The translations under genes and the position numbers were made by a program. Positions 1 through 5,729 of a stretch of DNA of 8,998 nt are shown piece by piece. Source of the stretch: Spirochaetaceae bacterium (GTDB lineage: Bacteria; Spirochaetota; Spirochaetia; Treponematales; Breznakiellaceae); the NCBI GenBank assembly GCA_031257995.1, contig JAIRNN010000035.1, positions 1 through 8,998 of the forward strand, written 5' to 3'. Under the pieces are notes generated by a model that saw only the letters and a program-made list of their open reading frames with translations, was not told the origin of the DNA and made no database searches. Within the stretch, counting starts at the first letter, position 1, and each line of letters opens with the position of its first letter.

Positions 1-2
1 AA

Positions 3-212
3 CGGAAGAAAACGGTGGAATTTGCCCGAAGCATGAAGGCTGAAGGGGAGTCTCTGGACAAAATAATCAGATATACCGGCCTCTCCGCAGAGGAAATAAC
101 AAAACTAGAGTTGCTCCCGCCGTTAGTTAAAACATCCCCCGCTACCCGCGATTTCGCTATACTGAAATCGCGGTCGGACGGCCGCTTGGAACAGGATGAT
201 CAATTACCGTAA
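3..212 (+). CDS. Rpn-family nuclease/transposase, C-terminal end (partial at window start)
   Basis: The frame is open from the first base of the window, so the gene begins upstream. The visible part reads RKKTVEFARSMKAEGESLD, then IIRYTGLSAEEITKL. This matches the C-terminal tail of Rpn (recombination-promoting nuclease / putative transposase, PD-(D/E)XK) proteins, where a basic helix ending in an A-x-x-M-K-x-x-G pattern is followed by a 'TGLS-x-EEI-x-x-L' helix. The catalytic domain would lie outside the window. Rpn proteins usually stop shortly after this last Leu. Here the frame runs on about 33 residues with unrelated composition, through the palindrome at 146-173, and stops at 210-212, overlapping the next gene by 17 bp. 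That suggests a lost stop codon or a decayed 3' end. Out-of-frame stops at 124-126 and 128-130 sit close to where the family would normally end. Family assignment is fairly confident; whether the gene is functional cannot be judged. Confidence 0.6.
   Translation, partial: RKKTVEFARSMKAEGESLDKIIRYTGLSAEEITKLELLPPLVKTSPATRDFAILKSRSDGRLEQDDQLP
146..173. promoter_or_regulatory. Perfect 10-bp inverted repeat upstream of the ABC transporter gene
   Basis: CCGCGATTTC (146-155) and GAAATCGCGG (164-173) are exact reverse complements around the 8-base loop gctatact. The loop contains TATACT, a fair -10 hexamer, but no matching -35 is visible 16-18 bases upstream. No T-run follows, so it is not a standard intrinsic terminator. 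It ends 22 bases before the ABC transporter ATG. It could be an operator, a leader hairpin affecting translation of that gene, or a dispersed repeat; the sequence alone does not decide. Confidence 0.5.
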
Positions 213-1929
213 ATCGCTTCTTTCGATTTTTGTCTCGTTTTACCGGGCCGCACGTGAGGCTTTCGCGTTTGACTTGCTCTGCGCGTCGATGATCGCGGGG
301 ATTGACTTGGCTTTCCCCGTGCTGACCAAATACAGCCTCGATCGCCTTTTGCCGGAGAACAAGGTCAGGGTTTTCGCCGTGCTCATCGCGGGGCTCGTGG
401 GGCTCTTTCTTTTGCGGATGCTTTTTTCCTATTTTGTGACGTATTGGGGGCATACGGTCGGGGTGCTCATCGAGTCCGACATACGGCGGGAGATTTTTTC
501 CCATCTGCAAACGCTGCCGTTTTCGTTTTATGACAAGGAACGGACGGGCGCGTTGATGGGACGGGTAACGACCGATCTTTTCGACATTACCGATCTGGCG
601 CACCACGGGCCGGAAGACCTTTTTATCGCCGTAACGACCATTGCAGGCGCATTTATCATTCTGGTAACGTTCCGCCGGGAGATGGCGGTGGTGTTTCTGG
701 TGTTTTTTCCGGTTCTGGTCGTGCACACGATGCTCTGCAGACGGAACCTCATGCGGGCATCGAAAGAGGTGAAACAGAAGACCGCCGACATTCTTTCCGC
801 CCTCGAATCAAGCATCTCAGGCGCGCGCGTCGCCCTTTCGTTCACCAATAAAGACTACGAGATGGAAAAGTTTACGCTGGGAAACGAAAACTACAAGAAC
901 GCGCGGCGGACGTACTACAAGTCGATGGCGAACTTTCACAGCAAGCTTGAGTTTATGATCAACCTGCTGAGCGTCGTGGTACTGGCATCGGGCGGTTTTC
1001 TCATCATGCGCGGGAGTATGCCGGTCTCCGATTTGATCGTGTGCAATATGTTTGCTGCCGCGTTTCTTCAGCCGATCCGCCGTTTGCAAAACTTTGTCGA
1101 GAGCTTTACTGTGGGCTTCGCGGGTTTTTCCCGTTTTGTCGAGATTATGCGGACGGAAAGCGACATCACCGACCGGAAAGGGGCTGTGGAACTGGAACGC
1201 GCCCAAGGGGATGTCGAATACCGAAACGTGAGTTTCGCCTACAACAAGGGAAAGCGGGTGCTCACCGGCATAAATCTTTCGATTCCTCGCGGAAAAACGG
1301 TGGCCCTGGTCGGGCCGTCCGGCGGCGGGAAGACCACGCTTTGCCATCTTCTGCCGCGTTTCTACGAGACCATCGACGGTTCGATCACGTTGGACGGCCA
1401 TGATATTCGCGACATTACGCTCCAATCGCTGCGCCGCAACATCGGCATCGTCTCGCAGGATGTGTTTCTTTTCGCGTCCACGATCCGCGACAACATCCGC
1501 TACGGCAGGCCGGATGCAACGGACGTGGAGATCGCCTGGGCCGCGCAACGTGCCGAGATTCACGCCGACATCATGAATATGCCCGACGGCTACGACAGCG
1601 TGGTCGGCGAACGCGGCATTAAACTTTCAGGCGGGCAGAAACAGCGGGTGAGCATAGCGCGTATCTTTCTCAAAAACCCGCCCGTGCTGATCCTCGATGA
1701 GGCGACTTCGGCCCTCGACTCCGTTACCGAGATGAAAATCCAGCGATCGCTCGAAGAACTGTCCGCCGGCCGCACCGTGATGGTCATCGCCCACCGCCTC
1801 TCCACCATCCGCCGCGCCGACTATATCATCGTCATCGACGAAAACGGCATCCGCGAAAGCGGCACCCACAGCGACTTGCTCACCCTCGGCGGCCTCTGTG
1901 CGGAGCTTTACCACACGCAGAATCAGTAA
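196..1929 (+). CDS. ABC transporter half-molecule: fused permease and ATPase (MsbA/multidrug exporter type)
   Basis: This encodes 577 residues, the usual length of a single-chain ABC exporter with an N-terminal six-helix membrane domain and a C-terminal ATPase; such proteins work as dimers in the inner membrane. Hydrophobic segments lie at about 25-45, 60-80, 140-180 and 250-290. The ATPase has every expected element: Walker A GPSGGGKTT at 373-381, Q-loop Gln421, signature LSGGQ at 477-481, Walker B VLILDE at 497-502 with catalytic Glu502, and switch His533 in IAHRLST. The degenerate NBD sites seen in heterodimeric exporters are absent, so a homodimer is likely. Substrate cannot be read from sequence; lipids, drugs or peptides are all possible. 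The start at 196 is supported by a full membrane domain, but its ribosome site (ggaacagg just upstream) is weak. No partner gene is adjacent, and the gene appears to be transcribed alone. Confidence 0.93.
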   Translation: MINYRKSLLSIFVSFYRAAREAFAFDLLCASMIAGIDLAFPVLTKYSLDRLLPENKVRVFAVLIAGLVGLFLLRMLFSYFVTYWGHTVGVLIESDIRREIFSHLQTLPFSFYDKERTGALMGRVTTDLFDITDLAHHGPEDLFIAVTTIAGAFIILVTFRREMAVVFLVFFPVLVVHTMLCRRNLMRASKEVKQKTADILSALESSISGARVALSFTNKDYEMEKFTLGNENYKNARRTYYKSMANFHSKLEFMINLLSVVVLASGGFLIMRGSMPVSDLIVCNMFAAAFLQPIRRLQNFVESFTVGFAGFSRFVEIMRTESDITDRKGAVELERAQGDVEYRNVSFAYNKGKRVLTGINLSIPRGKTVALVGPSGGGKTTLCHLLPRFYETIDGSITLDGHDIRDITLQSLRRNIGIVSQDVFLFASTIRDNIRYGRPDATDVEIAWAAQRAEIHADIMNMPDGYDSVVGERGIKLSGGQKQRVSIARIFLKNPPVLILDEATSALDSVTEMKIQRSLEELSAGRTVMVIAHRLSTIRRADYIIVIDENGIRESGTHSDLLTLGGLCAELYHTQNQ

Positions 1930-2079
1930 CTGTGATCGGGTGGGGGAAGTCTCCCCCTCGCTCCGGACACGCACTCCGGTCGAAAGGCCTGAGCCTAAAG
2001 GCGCATCCGCACCTCCCTCCGTTTGGTCCTCCGCTACCCCCTCTGCGGGAGCGCTGCCCCCGCAACGCCTCGCATTAAT
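1930..2079. other. Hairpin-rich intergenic spacer, no gene
   Basis: Directly after the ABC transporter stop there is a C-rich stretch with several short perfect stems: GGGGGA/TCCCCC (1942-1947 with 1952-1957, 4-base loop), CCGGA/TCCGG (1963-1967 with 1975-1979), and TGCGGG/CCCGCA (2044-2049 with 2059-2064). The first could end transcription of the ABC gene, but none is followed by a T-run. Frames crossing this stretch show no recognisable protein features. It may be a degenerate dispersed repeat. Confidence 0.4.
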
Positions 2080-2508
2080 CACAGGCTTTTATCACGCTTT
2101 AATCACGAGGAAACCGCAGATACTCTATGTTATTTTGTAAAAAGCGATGATGAAGAGCGGAAAGGGGCCGTTTTTTATGAAATACGAGGAAATGCCGGGG
2201 AGGATGAGTAAGAAGAAAAGCGCGGCGGCTCGGAAGATAGCGGGTCCGGCGTGGCTGTTGATGAAACGGCAGGAATATTACCGTGGGATGAGTAACGAGG
2301 CTTTGGCAAAGAAGCCGCGTTATTATAAAATAAAAAAGTTGGCGGAAAAGGAGGTTTCTGCTTGACGAAATAACATAGGATTACACGGATTAAAGAGGGG
2401 TGCGGTGTGAAAAATCCGCGTGTATCTGTGAAATCTGGGTAATCTGTGGACCTTCTTCATCTGCGGTCATCTGTCCCGTCCGCGTTCATCTGTGGTTTAA
2501 CGTGATCC
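2080..2508. repeat. Repeat element A: CACAGAT-type repeats with inverted-repeat-like ends, enclosing a small ORF
   Basis: The left end (2080-2121) carries ATCAC units followed by AACCGCAGAT. The right end (2484-2508) reads gttcatctgtggtttaacg then tgatcc. Reverse-complemented, it gives ATCACG, then AAACCACAGATGAAC, so the two ends form an imperfect terminal inverted repeat. Between 2371 and 2500 lie degenerate units of the types gattacacggatt (plus orientation, 2379-2391) and aatctgtgga/catctgcggt (minus orientation), about 11-12 bases apart. Both ends recur in element C at 8454-8494 and 8787-8812. Such CACAGAT-like arrays are common between genes in environmental bacteria, and their origin is poorly understood. 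Here they surround the ORF at 2147-2365. Whether this is a mobile unit is inference; no target-site duplication was identified. Confidence 0.55.
2147..2365 (+). CDS. Small basic hypothetical protein inside repeat element A (possible transposase remnant)
   Basis: This is a 72-residue ORF, very rich in Lys/Arg, with no membrane segment or signal peptide. Possible internal starts are 2177 (preceded by ggaaagggg, a reasonable ribosome site) and 2204 (ggggagg touching the ATG, too close). The first ATG at 2147 has no clear site, so 2177 may be the true start. The core, SAAARKIAGPAWLLMKRQEY followed by YRGMSNEALAKK and RYYKIKKL, loosely recalls the extreme C-terminal tail of IS110-family transposases (an ARKL-x(4-6)-W/L-x-L-x-K pattern), so it could be the stump of such an enzyme. 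That resemblance is weak and made from memory. It lies wholly within element A, 26 bases after the left-end repeat, and the CACAGAT-type units restart just after its stop. It may be a cargo gene, a remnant, or not translated at all. Confidence 0.4.
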   Translation: MMKSGKGPFFMKYEEMPGRMSKKKSAAARKIAGPAWLLMKRQEYYRGMSNEALAKKPRYYKIKKLAEKEVSA

Positions 2509-2574
2509 AGACGTTTTGTCCGGTAATTCCGAGTGCAAAGCCTGACGTTGCGGAAGTGGGCAAACCTCTCCTCC

Positions 2575-2644
2575 GGCCATCTTTGGCCTATGTGATTGAG
2601 GCTGGCTGTAACCCCCTTTTGGCCGGAAATGAGGCGGTTAACCG
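2575..2644. other. Short hairpin and 10-bp palindrome downstream of the minus-strand gene
   Basis: GGCCA (2575-2579) pairs with TGGCC (2584-2588) around tctt. CGGTTAACCG (2635-2644) is a perfect palindrome that includes the stop codon (2638-2640) of the minus-strand RAYT-like gene. The hairpin lies about 50 bases past that stop in its reading direction, with no T-run. Either could help end the transcript or be part of a repeat; evidence is thin. Confidence 0.25.
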
Positions 2645-3144
2645 GGCTGAGACGAGGATTTGGAAGCGTTTTTGGCCGAAAAACTGGTCGTTATCGTCAT
2701 CCCGGGCGACCTAAGGCTGTCCCACGTCAAGGTGTAGGCCATCGCTCCCGCTATCGGTGTGTTTGCCGACTTGTCTATAGCCGCCCAGTCCGCCTCTTCC
2801 GCCCACTCAGGCGGCTCCCCGTCCAAGATCTCCGACTCGTACCGTTCCCCCCAAACGTGCCCCCTTCTCCCCACAATTATGTTGAACCGCAGGGAAAACG
2901 TTTGTTTCAGCAACTGCATTATCAGCGGCAGCATAAAGCCGTCATCGGGCTTAATGTAAAACGTGAGCCGCGCTCCCTCTAGCCTGAGTCCGCGCATCTC
3001 GAAGGGATAACGCGTTTTCGTTTCACGAAGTACCCGGTAGAGCAGCACTACGGCCACCGGCAACTTGAACAAGGGCTCGCCGATATTGACCTCTGTCCCT
3101 ACTTTGTACCAGACATTTTGTTGTAACTTTCGCGGTTTGTTCAT
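2638..3144 (-). CDS. RAYT/IS200-like (Y1 transposase fold) protein lacking the HUH histidines
   Basis: This encodes 168 residues with an excellent ribosome site, ggaggt six bases before the ATG at 3144. The order of motifs follows REP-associated tyrosine transposases (PF01797 type). N-terminal MNKPRKLQQNVWYKV at 1-15 stands for the usual basic start plus 'W/YHV'. LEGARLTFYIKP at 55-66 occupies the place of 'MPNHxHFLI-KP'. LPLIMQLLKQTF at 72-83 and RFNIIVGRRGHVWGERYESE at 86-105 match the diagnostic 'IMQ...FN...GRRGHVW-x-x-R-F/Y-x-S' block. Two things are missing. The HxH metal-binding pair is replaced by Arg59 and Thr61, and there is no 'Y-I/V-E-x-NP' helix after residue 107 that would carry the catalytic tyrosine; instead an acidic, Trp-containing tail follows. 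It is therefore unlikely to cut DNA by the known mechanism. The intact frame and strong ribosome site suggest expression, perhaps as a DNA-binding or repurposed protein. Repeat elements A and B flank it. Confidence 0.65.
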   Translation of the reverse strand: MNKPRKLQQNVWYKVGTEVNIGEPLFKLPVAVVLLYRVLRETKTRYPFEMRGLRLEGARLTFYIKPDDGFMLPLIMQLLKQTFSLRFNIIVGRRGHVWGERYESEILDGEPPEWAEEADWAAIDKSANTPIAGAMAYTLTWDSLRSPGMTITTSFSAKNASKSSSQPG

Positions 3145-3150
3145 ATAGAA

Positions 3151-3156
3151 ACCTCC
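3151..3156 (-). promoter_or_regulatory. Ribosome binding site of the RAYT-like gene
   Basis: acctcc on the plus strand reads ggaggt on the minus strand, six bases before the ATG at 3142-3144. It fixes the start of the minus-strand gene and is the main argument that the gene is real rather than an antisense shadow. A TATATA stretch at 3161-3166 just upstream could serve as a -10, but no good -35 accompanies it. Confidence 0.6.
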
Positions 3157-3237
3157 ATACTATATAAGGCGTTGAGTGACGGTTTTGCTTTAATCCGGTA
3201 CGAAAAAAGCGCGAAAAAACAGCAAATTTTTTCAGAA

Positions 3238-3380
3238 ATCACAAAAGCTGTGGATTAACACGGATAAAAAGGTCCGCGAATGAACGCGAATAAAAGGGCC
3301 CGCAGATTACACGGATTTCCACAGATTTAAGCGGGGCGTTGAGACAAAAAATCAGTGTAATCTGTGGACAAATATTCTTA
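3238..3380. repeat. Repeat block B: CACAGAT-type units with a cruciform-like inverted pair
   Basis: Plus-orientation units gattaacacggat (about 3253-3265), gattacacggatt (3305-3317) and ccacagattt are followed by an inverted unit. ccgcagattacac (3300-3312) pairs with gtgtaatctgtgg (3355-3367) over 13 positions with one G-T wobble and a 42-base loop. The 13-mer gattacacggatt is exact in element A (2379-2391). The loop, with GGGG then AAAAATC before the inverted unit, resembles the centre of element A at about 2393-2416. The block lies about 95 bases upstream of the RAYT-like gene start and upstream of the metF promoter. Confidence 0.55.
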
Positions 3381-3455
3381 ACTTGTTGACAGTGGGAGAC
3401 TTCCTCTACCTAAAATAAACCGATGTTATTTTCATGCCTAAAGCAGTATATTTCA

Positions 3456-3482
3456 TGCATCCTGTCTTATCACAGGGATGCA
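3456..3482. other. Stable hairpin in the metF upstream region
   Basis: TGCATCC plus TGT (3456-3465) pairs with ACA (3472-3474) and GGATGCA (3476-3482). There is a six-base loop (cttatc) and one bulged G at 3475. Four T's follow at 3485-3488, so a weak terminator is possible. It sits about 70 bases upstream of the metF -35 box. The string cttatcacag overlaps its loop (3466-3475) and recurs at 3512-3521, which may mark a protein-binding site pair. Confidence 0.4.
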
Positions 3483-3527
3483 ATTTTCCCTGAATAATCT
3501 TACAGGGTGAACTTATCACAGATGAAC

Positions 3528-3578
3528 AACATTTTTTTGAAAATTTTTCTTGACAGGCGGTTTGGGTTATGGTATAAT
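3528..3578 (+). promoter_or_regulatory. Strong sigma70-type promoter of metF, with AT-rich UP-like tract
   Basis: TTGACA at 3550-3555 and TATAAT at 3573-3578 are both exact consensus hexamers with the ideal 17-base spacer. The bases TGG just before the -10 also fit an extended -10. Immediately upstream, 3528-3548 is a run of A and T tracts resembling an UP element. The predicted transcript would begin near 3585 and have a leader of about 60 bases before the metF ATG. This is one of the clearest promoters that raw sequence can show. Confidence 0.85.
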
Positions 3579-3615
3579 AATATTAGGTTATTCTCAAGGA
3601 TAGTCAGAGCAACGA

Positions 3616-3633
3616 GACAGGGTTAAACCTGTC
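3616..3633 (+). promoter_or_regulatory. Leader hairpin or operator before metF
   Basis: GACAGG (3616-3621) and CCTGTC (3628-3633) are perfect reverse complements around gttaaa. The stem lies within the short metF leader and ends four bases before the aaggggg ribosome site (3637-3643). It could be a dyad operator for a repressor or influence translation. The leader is too short for a SAM or cobalamin riboswitch. Confidence 0.4.
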
Positions 3634-3646
3634 AATAAGGGGGTTT

Positions 3647-4576
3647 ATGAAAATTGCCGACGTTCTCAAAAAGAAGATGACGTTCTCCTTTGAAGTCTTT
3701 CCTCCGAAAGAGGACGACGGCGTACCTAAGTTGCAGAACGAGCTAAGGGAACTTTTTCGTTTCAATCCGGATTTTATCAGTTGCACGTATGGAGCAGGAG
3801 GCACCAACGTAGGGAAAAGCAAGGAGATATGTAAGTTTATTACGGACAACAAAGTTACCTGCATGACGCACTTTACCTGCATTGGCAACACAAAGCGGGA
3901 GATCAAGGAGATTGTTCAGAGTTACATCGACTTAGGTCTTGAAAACGTGCTCGCTATGCGCGGCGACTTCCCGAAAGACTCGGAAACAGGCAAGCTGAAG
4001 ACGACGACGGGCGGCGACTTTGAACACGCGAATTTTCTCATCGAGTATCTTCGCGGGCTTTTTCCCAGACTGGGGATTTCGTGCGCGGGGTATCCAGAGA
4101 AGCATATTCTCGCGCCGAGTTTTGACAGTGATATTGCGTTTTTGAAGGCGAAGCAGGATGCGGGCGCGGACTTTATTATGCTCCAGCTCTGTCATGATGT
4201 TGACGCGTACTGCCGTTTTCGCGACAAATGCCATAAGGCGGGGGTGCGTCTTCCGCAGGTGATGGGGCTCATGCCGGTTCTTGCCCGTGACCCGATCATC
4301 AATATGACGGTGTCCAACGGATGTTCCATTCCCCCGGAGTTGGCGGCGATCATTGGGAAGTATACGCCGGCGAACGGGGCACCGGAGAATGTTGTCAAGG
4401 AAATGGCGGCGGACTTTAAGAAGGCCGGCATGGAATACACGGTGAAGGAGCTTTGGCGGTATATGGCGGCGGGTGTGGAAGGGATTCACATCTATGCCTT
4501 GAACAAAAGCGCCGATGTTGCTAAGATTGTTTTGGATGCGGGTGTTAGCGCACGGTTGCCTGTGCGGGAAAATTAG
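3647..4576 (+). CDS. metF: 5,10-methylenetetrahydrofolate reductase
   Basis: This is a FAD-dependent cytoplasmic enzyme that reduces 5,10-methylene-THF to 5-methyl-THF, the methyl donor for methionine synthesis or, in acetogens, for the Wood-Ljungdahl methyl branch. Its 309 residues compare with about 296 for E. coli MetF. Family landmarks appear in order: FSFEVFPPK at 13-21, with Glu16 matching the catalytic Glu28 of E. coli; TYGAGGT at 47-53; THFTCIG at 74-80; LAMRGDFP at 102-109, with Asp107 matching Asp120; AGYPE at 147-151; and an AGADFIMLQLCHD block at 172-184, with Gln180 matching Gln183. The ATG at 3647 follows aaggggg by three bases, slightly close, but it fits the family N-terminus. 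The gene is alone behind its own promoter. No metV partner, metH or folate gene is adjacent, so the window does not distinguish methionine synthesis from acetogenesis. Confidence 0.93.
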   Translation: MKIADVLKKKMTFSFEVFPPKEDDGVPKLQNELRELFRFNPDFISCTYGAGGTNVGKSKEICKFITDNKVTCMTHFTCIGNTKREIKEIVQSYIDLGLENVLAMRGDFPKDSETGKLKTTTGGDFEHANFLIEYLRGLFPRLGISCAGYPEKHILAPSFDSDIAFLKAKQDAGADFIMLQLCHDVDAYCRFRDKCHKAGVRLPQVMGLMPVLARDPIINMTVSNGCSIPPELAAIIGKYTPANGAPENVVKEMAADFKKAGMEYTVKELWRYMAAGVEGIHIYALNKSADVAKIVLDAGVSARLPVREN

Positions 4577-4626
4577 GGTAATTAGGCGTCCTTGTCCAGC
4601 ATGAGGCGTTTTTCTTGAGTTTGCAA

Positions 4627-4681
4627 GGGCGTAAAATGAATTAGTTAAAAATGGGCGTAAGTCCAAAATTTTTATAGGAGG
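4627..4681 (+). promoter_or_regulatory. dctP leader: direct repeat GGGCGTAA and ribosome binding site
   Basis: The 112-base gap between metF and dctP contains two exact copies of gggcgtaa at 4627-4634 and 4653-4660, 26 bases apart start to start, a spacing that could suit a dimeric regulator. AGGAGG at 4676-4681 stands seven bases before the dctP ATG and is a strong ribosome site. Hexamers ttgagt (4615-4620) and taaaat (4632-4637) are present but wrongly spaced, so no promoter is claimed. A weak stem around 4591-4607 followed by five T's may end metF transcription. Confidence 0.35.
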
Positions 4682-4688
4682 ATTTTTT

Positions 4689-5720
4689 ATGAAAATCTCA
4701 AAGAAAGCTTTCGTTTTCGTTGTTGCCGCTCTCGTAGGAAGCGGTACGTTGTTTGCCGGCGGCGGCAGCCAAGCGGCCCCGTCATCAGGAAGCGCGGCTG
4801 CTCCGGCTACCAAGATCAGGGTTATCTTTGCCGGGACCGAAGCCGCGTCATCCGGGCAGAGCCGCGCGATGCAGGACGCGGCGGATTTGCTCAACGCGGA
4901 CGGCCGGTTTGACGCTGACGTTCAGGTGGCCGGCGCGTTGGGGGCGGACACCGACAACCTCGTTACCCAGGCCAAGACCGGCGTTCCGCTTGTCGTGCCG
5001 TCTGACCCCGGCCGGCTTGCCAGCCAGTTCAACATCCCTGATCTGAACATTCTGATGGCGCCGTACATCCTGACCGATCCGGCGGTGTTGCAGAAACTGC
5101 CTGACACGGCGTTGTTCAAGGAGTGGCAGGCGAAATTGGAGGCTCAGGGCATCACCTTTGTCGCCAATATGTACAACGGCTTCCGCAGTTTCTACACGAC
5201 GACGCCGGTTAAGACGGTTGCCGACCTCCGGAACCTCCGTATCCGCGGATTTGGGAACAACATCGGTAACGCGCTCGCCAAGTACTTTGGTTTTGCCAAC
5301 ATCGGTATTCCTTGGGGCGAAGTGCTTCCCGGTATCCAGCAGAAGACGCTTGACGGCTGTGAAGTTCAGGTCTCGACGGCTTACACTTCGGCTATCTATG
5401 AAGTCGCCAAAAATCTCGCGCTGTCCAAGCACTATATGCTTCAGGCATCGTTCGTTTGTTCGACGCGACTGTTGACCAGTATGCCGGCAGCGGAGAGGGA
5501 GTTCTTCGTTAAAACGATCCGCGATACGGCTCAAAAGTGGGGCGCGACCATCGCCGGAGAGGAAGATGGTTACTATCAGCAGATGAAGACTCAGGGTGTT
5601 ACCATCACGGAAGTCAGCATTCAGGAATTCCAAAACGCGATTAATCAGCTCTACACCAACAATGATCTCGGTTTCTCGACAGGGTTGAAAGACCGGCTGT
5701 TCAGAGAGCTTGGGTTGTAA
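4689..5720 (+). CDS. dctP: TRAP transporter periplasmic solute-binding protein (DctP family)
   Basis: The protein captures its ligand in the periplasm and hands it to the DctQM permease encoded downstream. The 343 residues begin with a signal peptide: Lys at 2, 5 and 6, a hydrophobic core to about 22, then LFAGGGSQ. No Cys is present, so cleavage by signal peptidase I near Ala23 is likelier than a lipoprotein anchor. A Gly/Ala/Ser linker runs to about residue 41, as is common in treponemal exported proteins. The mature part matches DctP (PF03480): VADLRNLRIRGFG at 177-189 with Arg186 in the position of the conserved ligand-carboxylate arginine, then IPWGEVLPGIQQKTLDG, the family's 'P-x-x-E-x-x-x-x-L-Q-x-G-x-x-D-G' segment. 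The following position has Cys-Glu where many members have Gln-Glu. A carboxylate ligand is probable from the arginine, but its identity cannot be read. The gene starts the operon and has a strong AGGAGG site. Confidence 0.9.
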   Translation: MKISKKAFVFVVAALVGSGTLFAGGGSQAAPSSGSAAAPATKIRVIFAGTEAASSGQSRAMQDAADLLNADGRFDADVQVAGALGADTDNLVTQAKTGVPLVVPSDPGRLASQFNIPDLNILMAPYILTDPAVLQKLPDTALFKEWQAKLEAQGITFVANMYNGFRSFYTTTPVKTVADLRNLRIRGFGNNIGNALAKYFGFANIGIPWGEVLPGIQQKTLDGCEVQVSTAYTSAIYEVAKNLALSKHYMLQASFVCSTRLLTSMPAAEREFFVKTIRDTAQKWGATIAGEEDGYYQQMKTQGVTITEVSIQEFQNAINQLYTNNDLGFSTGLKDRLFRELGL

Positions 5721-5729
5721 TTGTTCACG

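Noticed and set aside
2400..2714. Plus-strand reading frame of 104 codons
   Set aside because: Its first half is simply the translation of the CACAGAT-type repeats (Cys/Ser/Val-rich), it has no ribosome site, and it runs into the antisense of the RAYT-like gene.
2596..2982. Plus-strand frame of 128 codons
   Set aside because: It lies mostly antisense to the minus-strand RAYT-like gene, which has a strong ribosome site and family motifs; the plus product is Arg/Pro-rich with no features.
2371..3367. CRISPR array, suggested by several similar short units
   Set aside because: Units are degenerate, of changing orientation and spacing, with no constant repeat, no uniform spacers and no cas genes.
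3386..3416. Second possible metF promoter, TTGACA with TAAAAT
   Set aside because: The spacer is 19 bases and the -10 is imperfect, while an exact-consensus promoter lies 160 bases nearer the gene.
3585..3646. SAM or cobalamin riboswitch in the metF leader
   Set aside because: The leader is only about 60 bases with one 6-bp stem; the multi-helix cores of these riboswitches cannot fit.
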